Assembly (NCBI GenBank): GCA_024692715.1
Contig: JAILMH010000069.1
Coordinates: 1 to 52,545, forward strand
DNA: 52,545 bases
Direction of reading: 5' to 3'
DNA from: Lachnospiraceae bacterium
GTDB lineage: Bacteria; Bacillota; Clostridia; Lachnospirales; Lachnospiraceae
Position 1 is the stretch's first letter, and each line of letters begins with the position of its first letter. The position numbers and the translations under genes were made by a program. Positions 1 to 7,484 of the stretch are shown piece by piece. The notes under the pieces were generated by a model, which was not told where the DNA came from, did no database searches, and saw only the letters and a list, made by a program, of their open reading frames with translations.

Positions 1-2
1 CC

Positions 3-734
3 GGTTACCTCTATGAAGAACCATATAATTTGCTTATGCAAGAGTTTCGAACGGTTAACACATATAATACAGTGATTGAGGCGTGCTCAGGCGGAGCAAA
101 TAAAGTAAATGAAATTGCTGACAAAGTACATGAGTCGACCTCTGCGGTTTCATATACTATAAAGAATCTTACTACAGTAGGAGTTTTGGCAAAAGTTTCC
201 GCCATAACAGATGAAAAGAACAAAAAGAAGGTTAATTATGAAATCGTTGATGGCATGTATCGGTTTTGGTATAAATTCATACCTAAGGGGCGTGCGGCTA
301 TCGAGATGAACCGCGGAGAAGTTTACTATAATACGTACGTGAAGAACAATTTGCATGATTTCATGGGTGAGATTTTTGAAGATATTTGTAGATATTACGT
401 TCTTTCACACGGGCTAGATGGAAAGCTGAAATGCATGATTACAAATGTAGGAAAATGGTGGGGGATGGGACATGATCGTATTCCAACGGATATTGATGTT
501 GTTGGAATTGATGAAATTGGAAAGAAGGCAATTCTTGGAGAGTGCAAGTTCAAGAATGAACAGATAGATAAGCCAGTTTATGAAGACCTGATGAATAGAA
601 AGGGGCTCATTGATAGAAAATACGAGGAAGTTCAGTATATGTATTTTTCTTTGTCAGGCTTTTCTAAGTGGGTTGTTGAGAACGCTGATGCTGAAAAGGT
701 ATCATTGCTAACATTAGATGATTTGTATAGCTGA
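3..734 (+). CDS. DUF234-type ATPase, 3' part only
   Basis: The reading frame is open from the left edge of the window, so the start and the P-loop ATPase half lie outside. What remains (about 244 codons) matches the C-terminal half of the archaeal-type ATPase/DUF234 proteins common in Lachnospiraceae. A winged-helix segment comes first (NEIADKVHESTSAVSYTIKN), then the family-typical MYRFWYKFI stretch. The end looks like a PD-(D/E)xK nuclease-like fold: a DIDVVG strand near nt 489-503 followed by GECKFK near nt 537-554, giving the D...ExK pattern. The first in-frame start-like codons (TTG at 30, ATG at 36) are internal. Family role is poorly known; a DNA-linked function is inferred from the fold only. 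The gene ends 384 bases before the next one. Confidence 0.75.
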   Translation, partial: GYLYEEPYNLLMQEFRTVNTYNTVIEACSGGANKVNEIADKVHESTSAVSYTIKNLTTVGVLAKVSAITDEKNKKKVNYEIVDGMYRFWYKFIPKGRAAIEMNRGEVYYNTYVKNNLHDFMGEIFEDICRYYVLSHGLDGKLKCMITNVGKWWGMGHDRIPTDIDVVGIDEIGKKAILGECKFKNEQIDKPVYEDLMNRKGLIDRKYEEVQYMYFSLSGFSKWVVENADAEKVSLLTLDDLYS

Positions 735-868
735 ATGCGAAAATCCCAATAGGTGATAGAGCCTTTTAAGGGATTACAAAAAGTGTCGTAGGATAGCACA
801 CCAGCTCAGGCAGCTCTTAAGGAAGAGGGCATCGGCTGATAATTTATCAGTAAAATAAAAAGTTATAC

Positions 869-896
869 CTCAGCCGGGGCGAAAGCTTCGGCTGAG
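869..896 (+). other. GNRA-capped hairpin
   Basis: CTCAGCCG (869-876) pairs perfectly with CGGCTGAG (889-896). The inner GG/TT can form two G-U pairs, then GC/GC closes a GAAA tetraloop (881-884), giving a 12-pair RNA stem. No T-run follows, so it is not a standard intrinsic terminator. Confidence 0.55.
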
Positions 897-930
897 CCAT
901 AAATAGGTAAAACATTACTAAAAACTTCAC

Positions 931-960
931 GAAAAACAAACATAAACAAACATAAACAAA
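931..960 (+). repeat. Short tandem repeat, period 10
   Basis: The unit CATAAACAAA occurs twice in tandem (941-950, 951-960) after a degenerate copy GAAAAACAAA (931-940). The tract has almost no G. It sits between a hairpin and a terminator and has no visible coding role. Confidence 0.5.
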
Positions 961-985
961 ACGAAAACTTTACGACAACAAACAG

Positions 986-1020
986 AAAAGAACGGTTGCT
1001 GCAGCAGCCGTTCTTTTTTG
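986..1020 (+). terminator. Intrinsic terminator (possibly bidirectional)
   Basis: AGAACGGTTGCTG pairs with CAGCAGCCGTTCT with a single G-U pair, flanked by AAAA on the left and TTTTTT on the right. The A/T flanks would let it work in both directions. Confidence 0.8.
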
Positions 1021-1035
1021 TTTTACTATTGCTTA

Positions 1036-1064
1036 TTGCATTAATAATATATTAGAGATAAAGT
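1036..1064 (+). promoter_or_regulatory. Possible promoter of the permease gene
   Basis: TTGCAT (1036-1041) and TAAAGT (1059-1064) are separated by 17 bases, 54 bases before the start codon. The match is moderate and the region is AT-rich, so a chance match is possible. Confidence 0.35.
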
Positions 1065-1117
1065 ATCATTGCTAAATAAAGTGGAATGCATGAAAACAAG
1101 GAGCTTGGATTTAGGTT

Positions 1118-2227
1118 ATGAAATTTGTGAAAAATGAAATAGTGTTGTGCGCGGCATTTGTACTGGCGGTGTTATCTGCATTTGCGGTACATCCGGATGT
1201 GAAATATGCAGGATATATTGATTACAGGACTTTGAGCATATTGCTGATGCTTATGATAACGATGGCAGGTTTTCAGAAACTTTCAGTTTTTAAGCAGATC
1301 GGGGAATTGCTGGTACGAAAGATGAGCTCCATAAGAGGCGTAGTGATGGTGCTTATAATGCTGTGCTTTTTCTCGGCGATGCTGATCACAAATGATGTGG
1401 CACTGATAACCTTTGTACCGTTCTCGGTGGTGACACTTTCCATATCGGAAAGAAAAGATCTGTATATCATGGTGATAGTGCTTGAAACTGTTGCGGCAAA
1501 TCTTGGAAGTATGCTGACACCTTTAGGCAATCCTCAGAATTTATATCTATATTCACTTTCAGGAATGTCACTTGGTGATTTTATCATGTTAATGCTTCCG
1601 TATAGTGTGGTGGCGTTAATTTTGCTGATCATAATGGGCATTATTACAGTAAAGAGTGATCCGGTGAGATTAAAAGAGAGAAATGAATATAATAGGACAA
1701 CGCAGGATAAAATCATGATAGGGATGTATCTTTTCACATTTCTTGTCTCGATACTTGTAGTATCCAGAGTTTTAGAATATATTGTCGGATTGATCATTGT
1801 AGCTGCGGTAGTTATGCTTCTTGATAGAAAAGTGCTCAGAAGTCCGGATTATTCGCTTTTGTTTACGTTTATATTTTTGTTTATATTTATCGGAAATATT
1901 AAAAGGATTCCTGCTTTGAGCAATTTATTGCAGCAGTTGGTAAGAGTAAATGAAGTTGGAGTATCGATCATTCTAAGTCAGTTCATCAGTAATGTACCGA
2001 CTGCGATCCTCTGTTCCGGATTTACGAAAGCGATTCCGAAGCTTATCGTAGGCACTAATCTTGGTGGTCTTGGAACACTGATCGCATCAATGGCAAGTTT
2101 GATATCTTTCAAGCAGTACAGCAATATTGAAGGTTCGGACACTAGGAAGTATATTTTAGTATTTACATGGGTAAATTTGCTGTTTTTAGCCGTGATGATT
2201 GTGATAAATGTCGTGGCTGGACTATGA
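1118..2227 (+). CDS. SLC13/CitMHS-type anion permease
   Basis: A polytopic membrane protein of 369 residues in the ion-transporter superfamily (PF03600-like, related to SLC13, ArsB and NhaD carriers). The first repeat has the helix-break motif ANLGSMLTPLGNPQN around residue 128-142 and an earlier LITNDVALITF segment around residue 90. The second repeat has FISNVPTAIL and TNLGGLGTLIASM. This pseudo-symmetric pair is typical of the family; the protein is shorter than the usual 400-450 residues because the central loop is short. Substrate cannot be read from sequence (di- or tricarboxylate, sulfate and Na+/H+ exchange are all known in relatives). A GGAG lies about 13 bases before the ATG. It looks monocistronic; the next gene starts 132 bases later with its own promoter-like sequence. 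Confidence 0.8.
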   Translation: MKFVKNEIVLCAAFVLAVLSAFAVHPDVKYAGYIDYRTLSILLMLMITMAGFQKLSVFKQIGELLVRKMSSIRGVVMVLIMLCFFSAMLITNDVALITFVPFSVVTLSISERKDLYIMVIVLETVAANLGSMLTPLGNPQNLYLYSLSGMSLGDFIMLMLPYSVVALILLIIMGIITVKSDPVRLKERNEYNRTTQDKIMIGMYLFTFLVSILVVSRVLEYIVGLIIVAAVVMLLDRKVLRSPDYSLLFTFIFLFIFIGNIKRIPALSNLLQQLVRVNEVGVSIILSQFISNVPTAILCSGFTKAIPKLIVGTNLGGLGTLIASMASLISFKQYSNIEGSDTRKYILVFTWVNLLFLAVMIVINVVAGL

Positions 2228-2314
2228 GATGAAAATATAATTCGAAAAAATTACTTGATCAGGGTTTATTGTTAAGATTCAAAATTGTTTAGATAACTGT
2301 ACATTGAAAAGTGG

Positions 2315-2333
2315 AAAGGCTATAATTGTTGTA
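2315..2333 (+). promoter_or_regulatory. Promoter-like -10 upstream of yfhO-type gene
   Basis: A perfect TATAAT sits at 2321-2326; the -35 position (TGTACA, 17 bases upstream) matches weakly. Transcription would start near 2333, about 27 bases before the ATG. Confidence 0.45.
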
Positions 2334-2360
2334 AATTTCTTTTTTGGAAGGTAATTTACA
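2330..2360 (+). repeat. Inverted repeat enclosing the ribosome binding site
   Basis: TGTAAATT (2330-2337) and AATTTACA (2353-2360) are perfect inverted copies. The loop contains the GGAAGG ribosome binding site and the right arm ends on the A of the ATG. If transcription starts upstream of 2330 the arms could fold and affect translation; a start at 2333 would remove part of the left arm. Confidence 0.4.
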
Positions 2361-5047
2361 TGAGTTTACGGATAAAGTTAAAAAGGTTTGTACAGTATGC
2401 CGCACCAGCGCTTCTGGTGGCAGTGATATTCTTTGGCGTGCTTTTATATAAAGGGATATTCCCGTTCGGTGAAGCCCGCATAGATTACTATGATATGGGG
2501 CAGACTAATGCGCCGTTATATTATCATATCTGGGATTTTCTGCATGGGAAAAGCCCTCTTTTTTATGACTGGTATATAAATGAAGGGCAAAATCTCTCCA
2601 TGGGAAACGCGATCCAGTGGAATATTTCGCCGTTTAATCTTTTCTTTTTGTTTATACCAAGAAGCCTTGTGATGAAAAGTCTTTCGGTGTTTATGGGACT
2701 TAGACTGAGTGCCATGGCCCTTGTGATGTATGTATTTTTGACAAAGATTTTTAAGAAATCTTCATATCTTATAAGGTTTGTGGCAGCGACAGCCTATGGG
2801 CTTTGCGGATATACCCTGACTCACTACACGATAACAACCTATCTTGATATGACAGTATTTGTGCCACTTCTGGCACTAGGGTTATATAGGCTCTTGAAGT
2901 ATGGGAAAGCATATTTCTACATGTTGATACTTGGCTTTACAACTGCTCTCAGCTATTATTTCGGGTTTATGCACCTTATATATATTCTGCTGTTTTCAGG
3001 GATATGGATAATGATCTATATGCCTTCCTATGAAAGCGGTGAGAAATTAAAGGAGCTGCAGCGGGACCGTATCTGGAAAATTGCAGCGGGAACAGTCGGC
3101 GGTCTGGCGCTTTCGGCGGTAATGCTGGTGCCGGCAGTTGCGCAGATGATGCTGTCGTCCAGATTTAATTCAAATTTAAGTAGCGGGCCGCTTGATACGA
3201 TCAAAATGATACTGAATTCTGTTGGAGCGGATGAGTATTACGTGAAGGGCTGGCAGCTTTTTGGCCTTGAATGTGCGCTTGCGATAATTATATATGGCGC
3301 ATTTAAGCTTAGAAAAGAGCGCAGAAGAACCCTGACGGTGCTTCTCATGGTATTTATACCGACAGCACTCATACCTTTTGAATCAATAAATATTCTCTGG
3401 CACTTTGGAACTTATTATCATTACCCGATCAGATGTGGATACTTGATTCCTTTTGCGATTCTTACGGGAATGACTTATTTCGCAACAAGGCTTGAGATAT
3501 GCAGAGCGTTATATCTGCCGCAGATGGTATTCGCAGCAGTGGTCTCTGCTGTATTCGCTTTTGGAACGCTCGTTTTTTATTTTTCACGAGAGAGTTGGAT
3601 AGTTCAGGAGCTGTATGCGATCTGGAGATATGGATTCACAGCACTTCTGGTGGTCTATTTTATATGTATTCTCATTCATAAAAGAAACAGCGGAGTACTT
3701 AAGAAATTTGGAGCTGCGTTTATTGTTATACTTCCGGTCGCAGAGCTGGTGATCGGTGCGGTCATCGGCTATGGACTGCCGAGATTTACAGATAAATTTT
3801 TCGCTGATCCGGAGCAGTCGGGAGAGTACGTGCAGACATCTCTTGAATTAAAGGATAAGCTGGCGCTGAATATAGATGAAAGTGCAGACAGGCTTCAGAG
3901 GATTAAAAATCCTGATACTGATCTTAATGCTGATTACGGAATGGTACTTGGCAGAGCCACTATTTCAGGCTGGGCGAATACGGTAACGAATGAGCAGCAG
4001 AAAAGCTCAGAACACCTTGGCTACAGTACTCACTTTATGAGGATACTTGACGCGGGCGGAACGTTCTTTACCGATTCTCTTTTGGGTGTGACGGATGTGA
4101 TAACACGTGTTCCCTTTGAAGGTGAGGCACCTGTATATGAAAAGACTGGAGAGGCTGATACCTCAGGCGGTAAATATTATCTGTTTCATAATAATGCTTC
4201 TTTTCCGTCGGCTATCGCTGTCTCGGGGGATATTTCAGAGTATACACCAGAGGATATGAAGCTTGCGGATGCGCAGAATTACTTATATAAAGTGGTAAGT
4301 GGTAAAGATGAAGATATCCTTGAAAGCCTTGGAAGAGAAGAGAGTGGTAAGGATGTGCGAACCATCAGTATAAGTGGAAATAAAGCTCTTTATTTAAGAA
4401 AGGGCAAAGCACAGGAGATTCAGGTGAACGGGGAGACGATACCGGTTCCAACGATCAGCGATATGGAAAACACCGAGTATCCGGCGTGGTTTAATAATGA
4501 CCTTCTTTATCTTGGCTCATATAGTAATGAAGAGATAGAGGTCAAATGCTCTAAAAATTCATATCTGTTTCTTCTTGATCTTGACAGGCTGCAGGCGTTG
4601 AGTGATGAACTTTCAGGCGTGAATACAGAGGTTAAGGCTGAAAAGACCGGTCTTGAAGTCAAAATAGAAGGCTCGGAAAGCAAAAACATGGCGTTGATAC
4701 CTTTGCACTGTGACCCGGGATTTAGGGCAGTTGTAAATGGTAAAGTTGTAAAAACTTTAAATATAGCAGGAATTTTTACGGGAATTCCGATAGAAGCAGG
4801 AGAGAATGACATTGAGATCACATTCAGCCCTGCTGGATTCAAAGATGGAGCTTTTCTGTCGGCTTTAGCCGGCGTAGTGATAGCCGGATTATATGTGATC
4901 GGCCGAAGAAAAAAACTGGTAGTCGCAGAGGCTCTTAAAACCATAACGGCTGTTATCTATAAAATAGCCTGGGGAGCTGCCGGTGCAGTATTTTATATAA
5001 TCCCTGTCCTATGGTTCTTCATTCACCAGATAATTAAACGTTTGTAA
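2360..5047 (+). CDS. YfhO-family polytopic membrane protein
   Basis: An 895-residue protein with many hydrophobic helices over roughly residues 10-470, a large soluble part (about 480-835) and two C-terminal helices near 840-890. The early segment with DYYDMGQTNAP, the LFYDWYINEGQNLSMGN loop and ISPFNLFFLF matches the YfhO family (PF09586), GT-C-fold-like proteins implicated in glycosylation of wall polymers such as lipoteichoic acid in Bacillus and Listeria. The acceptor here is unknown. The start is supported by GGAAGG eight bases upstream. It stands alone between a permease and a convergent leftward operon, and ends five bases before a perfect 12-bp terminator stem. Confidence 0.8.
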   Translation: MSLRIKLKRFVQYAAPALLVAVIFFGVLLYKGIFPFGEARIDYYDMGQTNAPLYYHIWDFLHGKSPLFYDWYINEGQNLSMGNAIQWNISPFNLFFLFIPRSLVMKSLSVFMGLRLSAMALVMYVFLTKIFKKSSYLIRFVAATAYGLCGYTLTHYTITTYLDMTVFVPLLALGLYRLLKYGKAYFYMLILGFTTALSYYFGFMHLIYILLFSGIWIMIYMPSYESGEKLKELQRDRIWKIAAGTVGGLALSAVMLVPAVAQMMLSSRFNSNLSSGPLDTIKMILNSVGADEYYVKGWQLFGLECALAIIIYGAFKLRKERRRTLTVLLMVFIPTALIPFESINILWHFGTYYHYPIRCGYLIPFAILTGMTYFATRLEICRALYLPQMVFAAVVSAVFAFGTLVFYFSRESWIVQELYAIWRYGFTALLVVYFICILIHKRNSGVLKKFGAAFIVILPVAELVIGAVIGYGLPRFTDKFFADPEQSGEYVQTSLELKDKLALNIDESADRLQRIKNPDTDLNADYGMVLGRATISGWANTVTNEQQKSSEHLGYSTHFMRILDAGGTFFTDSLLGVTDVITRVPFEGEAPVYEKTGEADTSGGKYYLFHNNASFPSAIAVSGDISEYTPEDMKLADAQNYLYKVVSGKDEDILESLGREESGKDVRTISISGNKALYLRKGKAQEIQVNGETIPVPTISDMENTEYPAWFNNDLLYLGSYSNEEIEVKCSKNSYLFLLDLDRLQALSDELSGVNTEVKAEKTGLEVKIEGSESKNMALIPLHCDPGFRAVVNGKVVKTLNIAGIFTGIPIEAGENDIEITFSPAGFKDGAFLSALAGVVIAGLYVIGRRKKLVVAEALKTITAVIYKIAWGAAGAVFYIIPVLWFFIHQIIKRL

Positions 5048-5051
5048 AGAA

Positions 5052-5094
5052 AAGACCGTTGAAGTTCAGGTTTCAACGGTCTTGATATTTTAAA
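5052..5094. terminator. Terminator between convergent genes
   Basis: AAGACCGTTGAA (5052-5063) and TTCAACGGTCTT (5072-5083) form a perfect 12-bp stem. GATATTTT follows on the plus strand and a TTTC tract on the minus strand, so it can serve both the yfhO-type gene and the thioesterase gene. Confidence 0.75.
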
Positions 5095-5584
5095 ATCCTT
5101 CAACTGAACGATGTTTTCTGTTTGCGCGACGCTTAAGTGCTGCTTCCCATTCGATACGCTCATTTTCTTTTGTGATCTCAAGTGAATATGGGATCGGAAG
5201 CGGTTTTCCATCGCGAGTGATCGCAACATAAGTGAGGTATGCGCGATTGATCGGGTGGCGATATCCGTCCATATCCTCGACATAAGTATTTACGCGGACT
5301 TCCATTGATGTGTGGCCGACATAAGTGACCTTTGCCACAAGAACTACGATGTCATTTGTATAGGCACCTCTTTTGAAAGTCAGATTGTCGATGGAAGCTG
5401 TCGTGATCTCCAGGCCGGAATGGCGCTGTGCACAGGTGGCAGCGGTCTCATCTATCCATGAAAGAAGTCTTCCGCCGTAGAGCCTTCCTGTTCCGTTGAT
5501 GTCTTCGCCTCTGACAACGTGTAAATTTTCAATCTGTGAATATTCAACTGTTCTTGATGGTCTTGTATCCTTTGTTTCACTCAA
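5090..5584 (-). CDS. Hotdog-fold acyl-CoA thioesterase
   Basis: A 164-residue single hotdog-domain protein resembling YciA/ACOT-type acyl-CoA hydrolases. The signature GRLYGGRLLSWIDETAA (about residues 33-49) contains the helix-borne acidic residue expected in the active site, and the beta-strands that follow (TYVGHTSMEVRVNTYVED) fit the fold. It likely hydrolyses acyl-CoA thioesters in the cytosol; chain preference is unknown. The start codon is TTG: AAGAAGGTG lies about seven bases upstream and the next in-frame ATG is far inside the domain. It is the second gene of a leftward operon, 21 bases behind the zinc-ribbon gene. Confidence 0.8.
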   Translation of the reverse strand: MSETKDTRPSRTVEYSQIENLHVVRGEDINGTGRLYGGRLLSWIDETAATCAQRHSGLEITTASIDNLTFKRGAYTNDIVVLVAKVTYVGHTSMEVRVNTYVEDMDGYRHPINRAYLTYVAITRDGKPLPIPYSLEITKENERIEWEAALKRRANRKHRSVEGF

Positions 5585-5605
5585 AATAAAACACCTTCTT
5601 TATTC

Positions 5606-6355
5606 TTAAATTTCGTCTGGTCTGAGCATATGTCCTTCACTGCAGCGTACAAAAATACCGATTTTTCCGGTGGCTGCTTCTACCGGCGTGTTATGCCTTG
5701 GACAAACTGCACCGGAATTTTTAATGTATTCGTTTAAGTATTCCTCAGTGATCTCAGCAGTATTGCCGCACTTAGGGCATTTCGTTGAGTACTGCTTTTT
5801 AAAATTCCGGAATATTTCCATAGGATGCTTACATTTTAAGCATCTTGAATTATTTCTGATATATAGAGGAAAACCTTTGATCTCAGCGTCGGCTTTAGCG
5901 GCCTCAGCTTTTTTGACAGCTTCTTTATGATCTCTGTCAAGTACGCTCATATAAAATGCCTGATCGTCTTCTGAAGCCTTTTCTACTGTGATTTTTCGAA
6001 GAACGATCTTGGTGGCGTTCTCAAGTTCGTAATCTGCAGTATAAATTTCTGAAGCAGTTATACATTGTATAAAAATATGAGCGCCAGATATAAAAAGCTT
6101 TTTGGGTTCGATGGTCATCGGACAGTGAATGTCTGTTTTAAGCTGACCCGCAAGCAGCAGATCACTCCTTTCAGAATTATAGCTTCTGCCAAGTTTATCG
6201 GTCAAAGTTACCGAACGTAAAACTATTGCCTTTTCAGCGCTTCCCTGCTGCCAAGAAATTCCTGTTTTAATATCAAAAGAAGCATTATTGTCATAAATAT
6301 ATTTAGGAATACCTAAACGGAACGGGCATTCCTTAAAACTTGTAAATTCCTTCAT
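5606..6355 (-). CDS. Unknown protein with C-terminal zinc ribbon
   Basis: I do not recognise the family. The 249-residue protein has a mixed beta-rich N-terminal part (about 1-120), a charged alanine-rich helix (about 130-155: EAVKKAEAAKADAE), and a C-terminal cysteine region. CLKC and CPKC, spaced about 20 residues apart, form a classic zinc ribbon. A following CPRH and a later RCSEGH could supply a second metal site. No signal peptide or membrane segment is seen, so it is probably cytosolic. It is transcribed first in an operon with the hotdog thioesterase, which hints at a link to acyl-CoA or lipid metabolism but proves nothing. GAGG precedes the ATG by only four bases. Confidence 0.6.
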   Translation of the reverse strand: MKEFTSFKECPFRLGIPKYIYDNNASFDIKTGISWQQGSAEKAIVLRSVTLTDKLGRSYNSERSDLLLAGQLKTDIHCPMTIEPKKLFISGAHIFIQCITASEIYTADYELENATKIVLRKITVEKASEDDQAFYMSVLDRDHKEAVKKAEAAKADAEIKGFPLYIRNNSRCLKCKHPMEIFRNFKKQYSTKCPKCGNTAEITEEYLNEYIKNSGAVCPRHNTPVEAATGKIGIFVRCSEGHMLRPDEI

Positions 6356-6488
6356 AAAACCTCGTTATAATAATACTTTTTCGGGAAAACGTATTTAATT
6401 ATAATCAAAAATCAATTGAATGGAAAGGCTGAAGAGCTAATTTATAAATACTTAATCCAAGTGGTCATCATACAGTACATCGCCGTAA

Positions 6489-6517
6489 TTGTGTAATTAT
6501 CCTCAAAGTGTTACAAT
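6489..6517 (+). promoter_or_regulatory. Promoter of the fructokinase-trk operon
   Basis: TTGTGT (6489-6494) and TACAAT (6512-6517) are 17 bases apart, with TG one base before the -10 (extended -10). Start of transcription would be near 6524, 75 bases before the gene. The same stretch has inverted arms AATTGTgTAA and TTACAATT, which could be an operator. Confidence 0.55.
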
Positions 6518-6598
6518 TAAAGTGAGTATAAGTCTCTAAAAATTGGTGCTGTGGTCGAAGCGCCAATAATAATAAATTGTGAGAAAGGAATAATCACT

Positions 6599-7474
6599 AT
6601 GAAATTGGGAGCACTTGAAGCAGGCGGAACAAAGATGGTTTGTGCAATTTGCGATGAAAACGGAAACGTTTCAGATCGTGTATCGATACCTACTACAACG
6701 CCTGAGGAGACAATGCCAAAGCTGGTTGATTATTTTAAGAACCATGAAATTGACTGCCTTGGTATAGCTTGTTTTGGGCCTATTGACCTTAGAGAGGATT
6801 CCAAAACTTATGGATATATCACAACAACTCCAAAACCGGGTTGGGCAAATACAGATGTTGTAGGCGCATTTAAGGAACTTGGAGTTCCGATAGGTTTTGA
6901 TGTTGATGTAAACGGTTCAGTACTTGGTGAAGTTACATTTGGAATCGGCAAGGGACATAAGCATGTTATCTACATTACACTTGGAACAGGAATAGGAATG
7001 GGTGTTTATCAGGATGGCAAGCTTCTTCATGGAATGCAGCATCCGGAAGGCGGACATATTCTGCTTCCGATTCATCCTAATGATCCTATGAAAAAGGCAA
7101 TCTGTCCGTTCCATCCAAACTGTTTTGAAGGACTTGCATCAGGAACAGCTATCCGTGCCCGCTGGGGTAAAGGAGGACAGGATCTTATCGAGAAGGATGA
7201 GGTTTGGGATCTTGAAGCCTACTACATTGCTACAGCTCTTGTAAGCTATACAATGACACTTTCACCAGAGCTTATTATTCTTGGCGGCGGACTTATGCAC
7301 CAGAGCGAACAGATACTTCCGCGTGTTTACAAGGAATATGCAAAACTTCTTAATGGTTACGTTAAGACAGAGCAGACTATGCATCCGGAAAAATATATCG
7401 TATGTCAGAGTCTGAATGATAATCAGGGAATTCTCGGAGCAGCAATGCTCGGACTCCAGAAACTGAGAGGATAA
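6599..7474 (+). CDS. scrK: ROK-family fructokinase
   Basis: A 291-residue sugar kinase that phosphorylates fructose at C6 (family knowledge; other ketoses possible). The N-terminus LGALEAGGTKMVCAI is the ROK phosphate-binding loop. The ITLGTGIGMG motif and HPEGGH segment are present, and CPFHPNC about residues 175-181 with the upstream His gives the ROK zinc site. ARWGKGG just after FEGLASGTAI matches the ScrK/GmuE branch. I chose the ATG at 6599, with GAAAGGA eight bases upstream, over a GTG at 6551 that would add 16 residues in front of the conserved start. First gene of an operon with trkA (10-base gap), trkH and yitT. Confidence 0.87.
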   Translation: MKLGALEAGGTKMVCAICDENGNVSDRVSIPTTTPEETMPKLVDYFKNHEIDCLGIACFGPIDLREDSKTYGYITTTPKPGWANTDVVGAFKELGVPIGFDVDVNGSVLGEVTFGIGKGHKHVIYITLGTGIGMGVYQDGKLLHGMQHPEGGHILLPIHPNDPMKKAICPFHPNCFEGLASGTAIRARWGKGGQDLIEKDEVWDLEAYYIATALVSYTMTLSPELIILGGGLMHQSEQILPRVYKEYAKLLNGYVKTEQTMHPEKYIVCQSLNDNQGILGAAMLGLQKLRG

Positions 7475-7484
7475 TTTTTTAGAT

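Larger units (their letters stand above)
735..1117. other. Intergenic region with gene remnant, hairpin, short repeat and terminator
   Basis: This gap holds no complete gene. At 792-839 a short open stretch reads DSTPAQAALKEEGIG and then a stop; it has no start codon and a stop in frame just upstream, so it looks like the decayed tail of another gene. A GAAA-capped hairpin (869-896), a period-10 A-rich repeat (931-960) and a strong terminator (986-1020) follow. Confidence 0.5.

Noticed and set aside
931-960. CRISPR array or iteron cluster
   Set aside because: Only two to three copies of a 10-base A-rich unit without spacers.
6551-6598. Longer fructokinase start at GTG 6551
   Set aside because: The extra 16 residues precede the conserved ROK N-terminus, and the ATG at 6599 has a proper ribosome binding site.
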